A stretch of 64,000 nt of DNA from Streptomyces sp. HUAS 15-9 (GCF_025642155.1 NZ_CP106798.1:744001-808000), one strand, 5' to 3'. Shown: positions 1 to 8,672, counted from the stretch's first letter. Program-made: numbers and translations. The notes: a model not told the origin generated them from the sequence alone.

Positions 1-1233
1 GGCCGGTCCGGGGTGTCCGGCCGCCGCCGCGACGAGGGGGCTGCCCCGGTAGGAGATCAGCAGCTGGGCCTCCCGCATCAGCACCGTGGCGAGGTCGTCC
101 GGGTCCGACTGGACGCCCTGGGCCGCGTGCCGCACCGTACGGCCCACGACCTCCTCCCCGACGGGCCTGCGCTCCGCGTCGTAACTGTCGAGCAGCGCGG
201 GGTGCGCGATGCCCTTGACGGCGAGGGCGAGCTTCCAGGCGAGGTTGTGGGCGTCCTGGATGCCGGTGTTCATGCCCTGCGCACCGGTCGGCGGATGAAT
301 GTGCGCCGCGTCCCCGGCGACGAAGACCCGGCCGTCGGCGTACCGGTCGACGATCCGGTGACTGATGCGGAACACCGAGGACCAGCGCATCGCGGTGGCG
401 ACGGCCGGTCGGGGCGACAGCCGGTCGAGCACCTCCTGAATGTGCTCGATCCGGGGCAGCGGACCGCTGTCCAGGCCGTGGGACACGCCGACCGCAGGTG
501 CCGACCGCGGCTGCCCACCGCCGGAGACCTCGGGAGCGGCCGGCATCGACACCCGGTACCGGGAGCGCCCCGGCAGCGGGATGCAGACCAGGAGCGCGTC
601 GACGGTCCCGTCCGCGCCGCGGTGCATGGAGCGCACGGTGTAGCCGGCCGGCAGGTCCCAGTCCAGCTCGACGTCCGCCAGCATGTACTCCTCGTGGAAC
701 GCGCCGCCCTCGAAGGACAGCCCCAGTTGCTTGCGTACGACGCTGTGCGCTCCGTCGCAGCCCACCAGGAACCGCGAGCGCACCTCCAGGTCCGCTCCGG
801 CCGCGGTGGTCAGCCTGCTGGTGACCCCGTCCGCGTCCTGGGCGAAGGACACCAGTTCGGTCTCCCGCTCGATGCGCGTGCCGTGGCGGGCCAGCCGCTC
901 CTCGAGGACGCGCTCGGTCTCGTACTGCGGCAGCGCGGCGAAGCCGTACGGCACCTGCGGCGGCAGCGCCAGCTCGACCCGTGCCTGCTCGGCCCCGTCG
1001 ACGTACACGAGCTGCCCGCGCAGCGGCACGGCGGCGTCGAGCGCCGCTCGTACGACACCGGACCGCTCCCAGATCTCCAGGGTTCTCGGCTGTACGCCCA
1101 CCGCCTTGGCATGGGGCAGGCGCTTCGGCAGGCGGTCGATCAGACGGCAGTCCACGCCTCGCCGCGCCAGTTCCAGCGCCGCGGTCAGACCCACCGGTCC
1201 CGCGCCCGCGACCAGGACATGGGTGTCGGCCAT
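1..1233 (-). CDS. FAD-dependent aromatic monooxygenase (PheA/TfdB type), 3' end beyond window
   Basis: Flavoprotein hydroxylase of the PheA/TfdB (p-hydroxybenzoate hydroxylase fold) group, which uses NAD(P)H and O2 to hydroxylate aromatic or polyketide substrates in the cytoplasm. The ATG is at 1233 and 411 codons run without a stop to base 1, so the C-terminus is missing. An N-terminal dinucleotide-binding fold is seen (GAGPVGLTAALELARRG, residues 9-25). The second FAD motif, FVAGDAAHIHPPTGAQGMN, lies near residues 303-321, followed by the usual QDAHNLAWKLA helix. The next gene upstream on the same strand (acetyltransferase) ends 91 bases before this start, so co-transcription is possible. 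The substrate cannot be read from sequence; a tailoring or catabolic role is equally possible. Confidence 0.85.
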   Translation of the reverse strand, partial: MADTHVLVAGAGPVGLTAALELARRGVDCRLIDRLPKRLPHAKAVGVQPRTLEIWERSGVVRAALDAAVPLRGQLVYVDGAEQARVELALPPQVPYGFAALPQYETERVLEERLARHGTRIERETELVSFAQDADGVTSRLTTAAGADLEVRSRFLVGCDGAHSVVRKQLGLSFEGGAFHEEYMLADVELDWDLPAGYTVRSMHRGADGTVDALLVCIPLPGRSRYRVSMPAAPEVSGGGQPRSAPAVGVSHGLDSGPLPRIEHIQEVLDRLSPRPAVATAMRWSSVFRISHRIVDRYADGRVFVAGDAAHIHPPTGAQGMNTGIQDAHNLAWKLALAVKGIAHPALLDSYDAERRPVGEEVVGRTVRHAAQGVQSDPDDLATVLMREAQLLISYRGSPLVAAAAGHPGPA

Positions 1234-1324
1234 ATGCGCTCCCCGACGGTGCCCTGATCCATTTCCCTCCCATCGTCGGGCACCGCGGGTCCGTCGGCCA
1301 CCTGACGCGTCCGCCCCGGCCGGC

Positions 1325-2425
1325 TCACGTCCGCGCGGAGCCGGTGCGGCGCGAGGTGCGCAGCGTGCCGACCGTCTTCAGCAGCCGGTCGGCCGGCTCC
1401 CGGAGCCGCGGATGGGCCAGCACCGTGTTCCGCAGGCCACGTACCGGTCTGCGCCACAGCCGGTACCCCGCGGCCACCGGGTGGGTCCGGGCCGCGAACC
1501 CCTCCCCCACGCGCAGCTCACGGGTCTTGAGCCAGTCCTTGTACTCCTTGTCGCCCCGCCCCAGGTCGACGAGCGTCACCCCGTTGCGGGCCGCCGCCTC
1601 GGCCGTGCGCAGATGCATCATCAGGCCGGGCGAGTAGTAGTGCAGTTCCGGGTCGTACGCGGTGAACCAGGCGGCGAGCACCGTGCTCGAGCGCGGTCCG
1701 AAGTGCGCGGCCACCGGCCGGTCGCCCGCGTACAGCACGGACAGCACACCCGTGAAGTGCTCCTCGCGAACGTGGAACAGATGGTCGACCACATCGACGA
1801 TCCACCCTCTGGCGAACCGGTCCATCCGTCCCGTCCTGCGGTACTGGGCGGACTTCCACCGCATGAGCGTGCGCAGCATCCGTGGGTCGCGTTCGTCGAA
1901 CACGAACCGCACCTCGCCCACGTCACGCCCAAGACGGCGCTCCTTCTTCAACGTCGTCTTGGCCAGCCCCGGGTAGGTCCCGCGCAGCCACTCCGGATAG
2001 CCGCCGTCGCCCGGCTTGACGTCGATCACCGGCGAGGCGAACCGACCGGTGACATGTCTCGCGAACGGTCTCTGCTCCTCGACGAGGTGGTCGAACTCGA
2101 AAATGGACAGCCCGCATTCCCTCAGCAGGTCCTGGGCGTCCCAGGTGACCCCGGGGCGGTGCACCAGGGCCTGGCAGTCCGAGAGACCGAGGCCGATCGC
2201 CCGGCCGACACCCAACGCGTCGCGCTCGTACGGGAAGAAGCCGACGGGCTCCCCTCCCTCGCGCAGGACCGCCACCCTCGCCCCGCCCCGGTGCCTGCCT
2301 ATTCCGATCGCGAACTCCGGTGCCAGGAAAGGGTTGGCGTATTCCGGTGACTCGTCCATCGCCCGGTGCCAGTCCCGGCGCAGCGACTCGGTCAGCTCGC
2401 CCGGCCTGTGGATCGTGATGTCCAC
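1325..2425 (-). CDS. GNAT-type acetyltransferase of the BcsL/CelD (FemAB-like) family
   Basis: A 366-residue protein with the two-lobed acyltransferase layout of the CelD/BcsL family (cellulose biosynthesis-associated GNAT proteins). Recognisable features are the loop around RGTYPGLAKTTLKKERRLGR (about residue 150), the MRWKSAQYRRTG segment and a C-terminal LVDLGRGDKEYKDWLK block, which is typical of the family. The start is GTG (MDITIHRPGEL) with only a weak upstream GGGCGG. In exopolysaccharide gene sets such enzymes are thought to acylate sugars or glycan precursors, but no glycan genes are near, so the acceptor is unknown. It precedes the FAD monooxygenase on the same strand by 91 bases. 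Confidence 0.7.
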   Translation of the reverse strand: MDITIHRPGELTESLRRDWHRAMDESPEYANPFLAPEFAIGIGRHRGGARVAVLREGGEPVGFFPYERDALGVGRAIGLGLSDCQALVHRPGVTWDAQDLLRECGLSIFEFDHLVEEQRPFARHVTGRFASPVIDVKPGDGGYPEWLRGTYPGLAKTTLKKERRLGRDVGEVRFVFDERDPRMLRTLMRWKSAQYRRTGRMDRFARGWIVDVVDHLFHVREEHFTGVLSVLYAGDRPVAAHFGPRSSTVLAAWFTAYDPELHYYSPGLMMHLRTAEAAARNGVTLVDLGRGDKEYKDWLKTRELRVGEGFAARTHPVAAGYRLWRRPVRGLRNTVLAHPRLREPADRLLKTVGTLRTSRRTGSART

Positions 2426-2682
2426 TCAGATCGACCGCCCTTCCGCGGCATCCGCGTCGGACGCGACCGCGGCGGCACGGGCCGGCCGGGCGTGTGGATC
2501 ATGGCTGTTGGATCGCATCGGCGACCGCTCCCCCCTATGACGCGATATCCGCGTCCTGCCACTTCTTTCTGCCACTTCGTTGGAACTGCGACTCCGCATT
2601 GCCGGGGCAAGGCTCAAACGTCGCGAAACAGTACGCACGCTGTCAAGGGTGCCTCCCACAAAGGGAGAATGCGGGGCGAATG
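2426..2682. other. 257-base intergenic region
   Basis: Lies between the DUF427 stop and the acetyltransferase GTG, both on the minus strand. It should carry the acetyltransferase promoter. The part from about 2550 to 2680 is less GC-rich than its surroundings. I could not fix a promoter and found no convincing small gene. Confidence 0.4.
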
Positions 2683-3477
2683 TCAGGAACTGAAGGGCGT
2701 GGCGGGACGCTCGAGGCGCTCGCCGTCCACGACGATGTCGACGACTTCGTTGTAGAAGGCGAGGAGTCCCCTGACCACGGCCACCGCGGGAAGCGGATCC
2801 CGGTAGCTCCACACGACGTTGGGCGGCACGTCGGCGACCTCGCCGCGCCAGGACCAGTACTCGGCCGTCCCCTTGTACGGGCAGCCGGTGCTGTGGTCGG
2901 TGGGGGCGAACAGATCGAGGCGGACGTCCTCGCGGGGGATGTAGTAGCGGGTGGGCAGGCCCGTCTCGAACAGCAGCACCGGGCGGCGGGTGTCCGCCAC
3001 GACCGTGCCGTCGATCTCCACCACGACATGGCGGCTGCTCGGCAGGGCGTCCACGCGTTTGTGCGGGTCGCGAGGGTGGATGAAGATCTCTTCGTCCTCC
3101 TCGTACCAATGGTCGAGGCCGCGGCCGGTGCGCTCGGACCACTCGAAGGCGATGTGGCCGGCCAGGTCGGCCGCGGGGTACGTCCAGGCCGCGTTCTCCA
3201 TGCGGTCGCCGTCCACGTCGAGGTCGTAGAAGAGCCGCGATCCGGTGTGGGTGCCGGACGGCGGGTTCTTCGCCGGGCGGAGCAGGTCGGTACGGACCTC
3301 CTCGCGCGGGAAGGCGTACAGCGGCACGGGGAGGCCGGGCTCCCAGACCAGGACGGGGTGCCGGCTGTCCACGACGGTGACCTCACCCTTGTTGCCACGC
3401 ACCCAGCGTTCGCTCGGTTCCCACAGAAGGCCTTCGGGGGTGGCACGGACGGTTGCCGCTGTGCGGAGTGTGGTCAT
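2683..3477 (-). CDS. DUF427 domain protein (tandem domain)
   Basis: A cytoplasmic protein of 264 residues made of two DUF427 beta-tent units. The first covers roughly residues 1-125 (RATPEGLLWEPSERWVRG, then VDSRHPVLVWEPGLPVPLYAFPREEVR in two pieces). The second covers roughly 126-264 (HVVVEIDGTVVADTRRPVL, then TRYYIPREDVRLDLF and GCPYKGTAEYWSW). The chosen ATG at 3477 has GGGAG a few bases upstream; an in-frame ATG further up at 3588 would run across the divergent control region and has no such site. DUF427 proteins are widespread in actinobacteria and have no agreed function; the conserved YKG-YWSW core suggests ligand binding. It is divergent from the DJ-1/PfpI gene. Confidence 0.8.
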   Translation of the reverse strand: MTTLRTAATVRATPEGLLWEPSERWVRGNKGEVTVVDSRHPVLVWEPGLPVPLYAFPREEVRTDLLRPAKNPPSGTHTGSRLFYDLDVDGDRMENAAWTYPAADLAGHIAFEWSERTGRGLDHWYEEDEEIFIHPRDPHKRVDALPSSRHVVVEIDGTVVADTRRPVLLFETGLPTRYYIPREDVRLDLFAPTDHSTGCPYKGTAEYWSWRGEVADVPPNVVWSYRDPLPAVAVVRGLLAFYNEVVDIVVDGERLERPATPFSS

Positions 3478-3535
3478 GGCCCGTTCTCCCTTCCCGTACT
3501 TCGGCAACGCCCTCGGCCGCCCGATGCGTTCCCAC

Positions 3536-3553
3536 CCATTGGAAAAACAATGG
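3536..3553. promoter_or_regulatory. 18-bp palindrome, candidate operator between divergent genes
   Basis: Perfect 6-base arms CCATTG and CAATGG around the spacer GAAAAA. A further copy of the half-site ATTGGAAA occurs at 3571-3578. The site lies in the 205-base gap between the divergent DUF427 and DJ-1/PfpI genes and is AT-rich for this genome. A helix-turn-helix regulator could control both genes from here; the regulator is not obvious nearby. Confidence 0.35.
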
Positions 3554-3682
3554 CAGACATGTGATTCCTCATTGGAAACGCATGACATGCGGATCTACCG
3601 TCGAGGACGTCGCCACGCCGACGATCCGCGTCCGCGGTGTCGGCAGGCACCCCAAGGCCCGTAGCTCTCCTGGAGAAACAGC

Positions 3683-4381
3683 ATGTCGAAGATCCTCTTC
3701 GTGATGACCGGCGTCGACCACTGGACGCTCGCCGACGGCACCTTGCACCCCACGGGCTTCTGGGCCGAGGAGGCCGTGGCCCCGTACCGGGCGTTCAAGG
3801 CCGCCGGCCATGACATCGTCGTCGCGACGCCCGGCGGCGTGGTGCCCACCGTGGACAAGAGCAGCCTTGCCCCGGAGGTCAACGGCGGCCAGGAGGGCGC
3901 CGACGACATCGCGAACGGGCTCGAGGCGATGACCGAGCTGCGCCACCCGATCACGCTGGAGGCCGTCGACCTCGACGAGTACGCGGCCGTCTTCTACCCC
4001 GGCGGTCACGGCCCGATGGAGGACCTCGCCGTCGACGCCGCCTCCGGCAGGCTGCTCATCGACACCCTCGGCTCGGGCAAGCCGCTCGGCGTCGTCTGCC
4101 ACGCCCCGGCCGCGCTGCTGGCCGCCGTCCACGAGGACGGCTCCAACGCGTTCGCGGGATACGAGGTGGCCGCGTTCACCAACGCCGAGGAGACCCAGGC
4201 CGGCTTCGCCGACAAGGCGAAGTGGCTGCTGGAGACCCGGCTCGTCGAGGCCGGCGTGCACGTGCGCGCGGGTGAGCCATGGGCCCCGAACGTGGTCGTC
4301 GACCGCAACCTCGTCACCGGCCAGAACCCGTCCTCGTCCGCCCCGGTCGCGGTGGAGGTCCTCAAGCACCTGGCCGGCTGA
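3683..4381 (+). CDS. DJ-1/PfpI family type 1 glutamine amidotransferase-like protein
   Basis: A 232-residue protein of the ThiJ/DJ-1/PfpI superfamily, closest in layout to Hsp31-like glyoxalase III/chaperone members. The nucleophile elbow GVVCHAPAALL places the reactive cysteine at residue 139. YPGGHGPMEDL at 105-115 forms the conserved oxyanion loop, and the N-terminal glutamate of the family lies in GFWAEEA (25-31). The ATG at 3683 is preceded by GGAG with good spacing. Such proteins detoxify methylglyoxal or act in stress defence; the exact reaction cannot be deduced. It is divergent from the DUF427 gene and shares its control region. Confidence 0.85.
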   Translation: MSKILFVMTGVDHWTLADGTLHPTGFWAEEAVAPYRAFKAAGHDIVVATPGGVVPTVDKSSLAPEVNGGQEGADDIANGLEAMTELRHPITLEAVDLDEYAAVFYPGGHGPMEDLAVDAASGRLLIDTLGSGKPLGVVCHAPAALLAAVHEDGSNAFAGYEVAAFTNAEETQAGFADKAKWLLETRLVEAGVHVRAGEPWAPNVVVDRNLVTGQNPSSSAPVAVEVLKHLAG

Positions 4382-4536
4382 GCGCCCGCTCGCCGAGTCC
4401 GGCGGCACCGACGGCCCGCTGTGTCACTGCCGTGTCACAGGTGATCGACAGCGGAAACCCGCTGTCCAGGACCCCTGTCTACACGGGCGAGTGGCCGACG
4501 ACCGAGCGGCCCGGACCATCCGAATTCGGGGGCGTC

Positions 4537-5229
4537 ATGCAGTACGAAAGCAGTATCCGCAGAACGGCGATGGCGATGGCGGCGATCTCGGCCGCGCTGG
4601 TGGTGACCGCGTGCCAGAACGACGGCGACGATTCCGCGACCAAGTCGCCGTCGCAGTCGGCGTCGCAGTCGCAGTCGCCGAGCAACGCGGCGGCGGGCAC
4701 CCCTGCCGCCGAGCCGTCCGGCGCCGCCACGCCGAAGGCCCCCGCCTCGAGCGCTTCCACCGGATCCGGCTCGTCGGGCACGACGGCCAAGGCGTGCGCG
4801 GCGACCGCGCTGAGGGCGACCGCCTCCCAGGCCGCCGACCGCCCCGACGGCACGGGAACCGGAGCGGCGATCGTGGAGTTCGCCAACGTCTCCGGACAGG
4901 CATGCGTGCTGCGGGGACATCCGTCGGTGGCCGGGGCCGGCAACGGTTCACCGGAGCACAACAAGCCGCTGGCGGTCACCCCCACGGGCACGGCCGTGCC
5001 GGTGACGGTGGCGCCGGGCGCCAAGGCATGGGTGAAGCTGACCTTCGTCCAGGTCCAGGGTGAGGCCGACGGCTACTGCAAGTCCGGCGCCGAGCCCGTC
5101 GTGTATCCGACCCTGGTGGTCGGCCTGCCCGGCTCCGGGGCCCAGCAGGTCGCCCTGAGCGACGGCGAGTTCGCGGAGTGCGACAACAAGGTCACCGTCA
5201 CCGCGGTGTCGGCGGCGAAGCCTTCCTGA
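4537..5229 (+). CDS. DUF4232 lipoprotein
   Basis: A putative exported lipoprotein of 230 residues. The N-terminus has a short arginine region, a hydrophobic stretch and a lipobox VTAC with the lipid-accepting Cys at residue 26. A Ser/Gln/Thr/Pro/Ala-rich linker follows (about 30-85), then the DUF4232 beta-sandwich domain (about 86-225) with its paired cysteines (KACAATAL, QACVLRG, GYCKSG, AECDN). The ATG at 4537 was chosen because the hydrophobic segment directly follows it; an upstream in-frame start would overlap the DJ-1 gene. DUF4232 proteins are abundant in Streptomyces and lack a known function. Expected location: outer face of the cytoplasmic membrane. Confidence 0.85.
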   Translation: MQYESSIRRTAMAMAAISAALVVTACQNDGDDSATKSPSQSASQSQSPSNAAAGTPAAEPSGAATPKAPASSASTGSGSSGTTAKACAATALRATASQAADRPDGTGTGAAIVEFANVSGQACVLRGHPSVAGAGNGSPEHNKPLAVTPTGTAVPVTVAPGAKAWVKLTFVQVQGEADGYCKSGAEPVVYPTLVVGLPGSGAQQVALSDGEFAECDNKVTVTAVSAAKPS

Positions 5230-5272
5230 CCGGACCGCGTCACCGGGGTGAGGCCCAGGGGTGTCGTTTGGA

Positions 5273-5848
5273 TCATCCCGGCGTCGCGGGCCAGTTCCGC
5301 AGCAGGGCGTCCAAGGCGTCGAGGATCCGCGACCAGGTCTCCTGGGTGTCGGGGGCGCTGTGGCTGAACCCGCCGCCCATCTCCAGGCCGACGTAGCCGT
5401 GGAAGACGCTGCCCAGGAGCCGGACCGCATGGGTCTGGTCCGGCTCCGTGAGGTCGTAGCCGCGCAGGATGGCGCGGGTCAGCTGGGCGTGCCGGCCGCC
5501 CGCGCTCGCGGCCGCCGCCCGCGGGTCGAGCCGGAACTGGGCCGCGGCGTAGCGTCCGGGATGCTCGCGGGCGTAGTCGCGGTAGACGTTCGCCAGTGCG
5601 GTCAGGGCGTCCTTGCCGGCCCGGCCGGCCACGGCGTCGGCGGCCCGGTCGGCGAGTTCCTCCAGGGCGAGCAGGGCGATCCTGGTCCTGAGGTCCTGAG
5701 AGTTCTTCAGGTGCGAGTAGAGGCTCGCCACCTTGACGTCGAACCGTCTGGCGACCGCCGAGACGGTCACCTGGTCGAAGCCGACCTCGTCGGCCAGTTC
5801 CGCCCCCGCCCGGGTCAGACGTTCCGGGGTCAGTCCTGCGCGCGCCAT
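5273..5848 (-). CDS. TetR/AcrR family transcriptional regulator
   Basis: A 191-residue regulator. The N-terminal helix-turn-helix covers about residues 8-52 (LTRAGAELADEVGFDQVTVS, then AVARRFDVKVASLYSHLKN). The C-terminal ligand domain is of the WHG/TetR_C_33 kind (GRYAAAQFRLDP, then LLGSVFHGYVGLEMGGGF). It is divergent from the FusB-like FBP gene, and the 71-base gap holds a 25-bp palindrome at 5882-5906. Autoregulation together with repression of the FBP gene is the simplest reading. The ligand is unknown. Confidence 0.85.
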   Translation of the reverse strand: MARAGLTPERLTRAGAELADEVGFDQVTVSAVARRFDVKVASLYSHLKNSQDLRTRIALLALEELADRAADAVAGRAGKDALTALANVYRDYAREHPGRYAAAQFRLDPRAAAASAGGRHAQLTRAILRGYDLTEPDQTHAVRLLGSVFHGYVGLEMGGGFSHSAPDTQETWSRILDALDALLRNWPATPG

Positions 5849-5881
5849 AACCTTCCTCCCGCTAGACCTAGAGGATTATTC

Positions 5882-5906
5882 ATTTGCCTACAGCATTTAG
5901 GCAAAT
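5882..5906. promoter_or_regulatory. Candidate TetR operator (9-base arms, 7-base spacer)
   Basis: ATTTGCCTA at 5882-5890 and its perfect reverse complement TAGGCAAAT at 5898-5906. It lies between the divergent tetR-like gene and the FBP gene, 13 bases before the FBP ATG, so binding would block that gene. Size and placement fit a TetR operator. Confidence 0.6.
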
Positions 5907-5919
5907 TAGCGTGGCTCTC

Positions 5920-6414
5920 ATGACACCACTGACCGAGCAAGAGATCCGTGCCGCGTTCGTCAACTGCACCAAGGGCGAGGCGAAGCGCCTGTCCGTCCCG
6001 CGCGACCTGGCCGAGCGCCCCTGGGACGACCTCGACTTCCTCGGCTGGCGAGATCCCCAGGCCCCCGACCGCGCCTACCTCGTCACCGAGCTCGACGGCC
6101 GCCCGAAGGCACTGGTGCTGCGCGGCTCGGGCAACCCGGTGGCCGGGCAGACGAGGCGCAGCATGTGCTCGATGTGCCTGACCTCCCACACCGGCGGCGT
6201 CTGTCTGATGGTCGCGCCGAAGGCGGGGAAGGCCGGGCAGCAGGGCAACTCGGTCGGCGCCTACATATGCAGCGACCTCGCCTGCTCGCTGTATGTCCGG
6301 GGCAAGAAGGACGCGGGCGCCGGAGCCCGGCTCCACGAGTCGCTCACCCTGGACGAGAAGATCCAGCGGACCGTGGCGAACCTCGCCGCGTTCCTCACCA
6401 AGGTGACCTCCTGA
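5920..6414 (+). CDS. FBP domain protein (FusB-like, elongation factor G-binding treble-clef zinc finger)
   Basis: A 164-residue protein with an N-terminal helical region (1-60) and a C-terminal FBP treble-clef zinc finger as in FusB/FusC. Cysteines stand at 83, 86 (CSMC), 95, 117 and 122, with RSMCSMCLTSHTGGVCLM and AYICSDLACSLYVRG as the core. FusB-type proteins bind elongation factor G and help release it from fusidic acid-stalled ribosomes; actinobacterial homologues are little studied. ATG 5920 is used; a GTG nine bases upstream is possible. No good Shine-Dalgarno site is visible, so the message may be nearly leaderless. The adjacent TetR gene and palindrome suggest inducible expression. 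Confidence 0.75.
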   Translation: MTPLTEQEIRAAFVNCTKGEAKRLSVPRDLAERPWDDLDFLGWRDPQAPDRAYLVTELDGRPKALVLRGSGNPVAGQTRRSMCSMCLTSHTGGVCLMVAPKAGKAGQQGNSVGAYICSDLACSLYVRGKKDAGAGARLHESLTLDEKIQRTVANLAAFLTKVTS

Positions 6415-6584
6415 CCGCCGCCCCTCAGGCCGCGCCCCGCGGCCGCCGCGGGTGCCGTCGTGCTGCGCATCGGCCTCCCGCACCACATGGTGGTGGTGGG
6501 ACATGCCGTACCGGTACGACGACCCGGCTCCGGCAGACTGCTCCGCGACCGGTTGCCGACGACGCCTCTGACATGGAGTCCGCC

Positions 6585-7190
6585 ATGACCACAGCACGGG
6601 ACCTGTTGCTCACCGCCCTGGACGTCGCCTCCGACCGCCCCGTCGAGCAGGGCGACCTCTCACTGACCCTCGCCGGAGCCGAACTGATCGACCTCGTCGA
6701 GGCCCGGGCCGTCACCCTCGACGGCGACAGCATCGTCCCCGGCACGCCGCTGGACACGGGTGACCGTCTGCTGGACGACGCAGTGTCCTCGCTCATCCGG
6801 GAGGCGCCGTACGAGTCCGTCGAGGACTGGCTGTGGCGCCGCGGGCGTGGCCTTTCGGCGGCCTATGTCTCCACCCTGGAGGCGAAGGGCGAGCTGACCC
6901 GGCAGCACCGGAGCTGGTTCCCGCTGCGGAGCGACCGCACGGCTCCGGCGGATTCACCCGGCCTCCACCACGCGACCGAGCGCCTGGCCTCGGGCGACCC
7001 CGTCCTGGTCGGCCTCGCGGCCGCCGTCGGCATCCACGACGAGCCGACCGAGAACCTGAAGGGCCTCACCGACGACGCGATCGTGACCGTGCTGGCCGCC
7101 GTCGACAACGCGGTGACGGAGCTGACGGCCGTACGGCAGCGGCGGGAGATCGAGGACGCGGCCTTCGACAACATCTGGCGGGCCCCGTGA
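6585..7190 (+). CDS. GOLPH3/VPS74 (GPP34) family protein
   Basis: A 201-residue GPP34-domain protein (TARDLLLTALDVASDRPV, LAGAELIDLVEARAVTLDGD, then the long C-terminal helices ending RREIEDAAFDNIWRAP). Eukaryotic members bind phosphatidylinositol-4-phosphate. Streptomyces encodes many copies with no defined role, some inside secondary metabolite clusters. ATG 6585 has GGAG at a suitable distance; an in-frame ATG at 6573 is an alternative. It is convergent with the padR-like gene. Confidence 0.85.
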   Translation: MTTARDLLLTALDVASDRPVEQGDLSLTLAGAELIDLVEARAVTLDGDSIVPGTPLDTGDRLLDDAVSSLIREAPYESVEDWLWRRGRGLSAAYVSTLEAKGELTRQHRSWFPLRSDRTAPADSPGLHHATERLASGDPVLVGLAAAVGIHDEPTENLKGLTDDAIVTVLAAVDNAVTELTAVRQRREIEDAAFDNIWRAP

Positions 7191-7254
7191 CGCGGGCCAC
7201 GGGCGTCCCTGGCCGCAGGGTCCCGCGCTCCCGCGGCCTCGTCGGACATCGGCT

Positions 7255-7821
7255 CTAGACGCTCGTCGAGGCGCGCCGCTCCAGCGTCTTCAGGACCGTC
7301 CGGCCCCACGTCACGTTCGTCCGCTCCAGGGCCAGGCCGCCCAGCAGCGTCAGGTACGGGCCGACGCGCTCGGCCGTGGCGAGGAACTCCTCCTCGGTGC
7401 GGCCGGCCAGCAGACGTTCCCGCATGCGCTCGAAGCGGGCCAGCTTGGCGGCCGACCGCTCCACCCGCTCGGTGATCCCGGCCCGTACGGCCGCCAGGTC
7501 GCCGATGTCGACGCACTGGACCTTGACCATCAACTCGTCCCGGATGGCCATGGGTTTGCTGGAGGCTTCGGCTGTGTAGGCGCGCACGGCGTCACGTCCG
7601 GCCGCGGTGAGGGAGAAGAGCCGTTTGTTCGGCCTGCGCTCCTGGTGGACCAGGCGCGCGGAGACGAGACCTTCACTCTCCATGCGCTCGAGTTCGCGGT
7701 AGATCTGCTGCGGTGTGGCCATCCAGAAGTTGGCGACCGAGGCCTCGAACCCCTTCGCGAGGTCGTATCCGGACGCCTCGCCCTCCAGGAGTGCCGCCAT
7801 CACCGCATTGCGCAGAGCCAT
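7255..7821 (-). CDS. PadR family transcriptional regulator
   Basis: A 188-residue regulator. The winged helix-turn-helix occupies residues 1-80 (LRNAVMAALLEGEASGYDLA, then QIYRELERMESEGLVSARLV). A helical C-terminal dimerisation domain (Vir_C/AphA-like) follows. PadR proteins repress stress or drug-efflux genes and usually their own promoter. No clear target gene is divergent from it; the GDSL hydrolase gene ends 57 bases upstream on the same strand, so its promoter is in or before that gap. No PadR-type operator was recognised. Confidence 0.85.
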   Translation of the reverse strand: MALRNAVMAALLEGEASGYDLAKGFEASVANFWMATPQQIYRELERMESEGLVSARLVHQERRPNKRLFSLTAAGRDAVRAYTAEASSKPMAIRDELMVKVQCVDIGDLAAVRAGITERVERSAAKLARFERMRERLLAGRTEEEFLATAERVGPYLTLLGGLALERTNVTWGRTVLKTLERRASTSV

Positions 7822-7877
7822 GAACTCAACCTAACAGCTCGTTGATCAGTGATCGGGGGGAGTTGGGCGGAGCGCGG

Positions 7878-8672
7878 TCAGGAGGGTTCCTCGGGGAGCG
7901 CGGCCACCGGGAGCAGCGCGGGTCGCTTGGCCCGGCGGTCGTCGCCGGAGGAGCGGCCTCGGATCCGGCGGACGAGCCAGGGTCCCAGGAAGGAGCCGGC
8001 CCAGCGGAGTTCGGCGCCCGCGGCCTGTAGCGGCGATGCCCTCTGCCGGTCGGGAAGGGGGCGCGTCCAACTGTCGTCGCTGCCCGGCAGTTCGAGGGCG
8101 TGGGCCATCGCGGCCGCGATGCGTTCGTGGCCGAGGGGGCTGGCGTGGAGCCGGTCGGGGCTCCACAGCCGGAGGTCGGTCACCACCGCGTGGTGGGAGG
8201 TCTCCGCGAGCACGACGCCATGGCGCCGGGCGGCCTGCCGGATGCGGTGGTTGAGGGCGAGCACCCGGTGGGCGAGGGGGCGGGCCAGCGGGGTGATGCG
8301 GGAGACGTCGGGGAAGGTGAGCGTCGCCACGCGGGTGCCCTGTCCGGTCAGCGCGGCGAACATCGCCTCCAGGTGGGCGGCCACCTCGTCGGCGTGGAAA
8401 CGGGGACGCAGCACGTCGTTGACTCCGGCGACCACGGTCGCGAGGTCCGGCCGCATCGCGAGCGCCGGGGCGAGCTGTTCGGTCCGCACCTCGGCGGCCG
8501 CACGACCGCGCACGGCGAGGTTGGCGTAGAGCAACTCCGGGCTTTGGCCGACGATCCGCTCGGCCAGCCGGTCGGCCCACCCCCGCAGACCACTGACGTC
8601 GTCCCCGTCACCGAGGCCCTCGGTCTGGCTGTCGCCCAGGGCGACGTACCGCAGATACTCCCCCACCGGCAT
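7878..8672 (-). CDS. SGNH/GDSL hydrolase family protein
   Basis: A 264-residue SGNH hydrolase with no signal peptide, so probably cytoplasmic. Block I is VALGDSQTEG with the catalytic Ser at 15. The oxyanion Asn is in AGVNDVLRPRF, and the Asp/His pair is in LWSPDRLHASPLGH. Esterase, lipase or acyl-thioesterase activity is expected; the substrate is unknown. The basic C-terminal tail (about 210-264) is outside the domain. The region upstream of the ATG (8673-8746) is AT-rich and has two tandem half-sites, CACCTAAG and CACCTATG, at 8700-8715, which could be an operator. Confidence 0.85.
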   Translation of the reverse strand: MPVGEYLRYVALGDSQTEGLGDGDDVSGLRGWADRLAERIVGQSPELLYANLAVRGRAAAEVRTEQLAPALAMRPDLATVVAGVNDVLRPRFHADEVAAHLEAMFAALTGQGTRVATLTFPDVSRITPLARPLAHRVLALNHRIRQAARRHGVVLAETSHHAVVTDLRLWSPDRLHASPLGHERIAAAMAHALELPGSDDSWTRPLPDRQRASPLQAAGAELRWAGSFLGPWLVRRIRGRSSGDDRRAKRPALLPVAALPEEPS

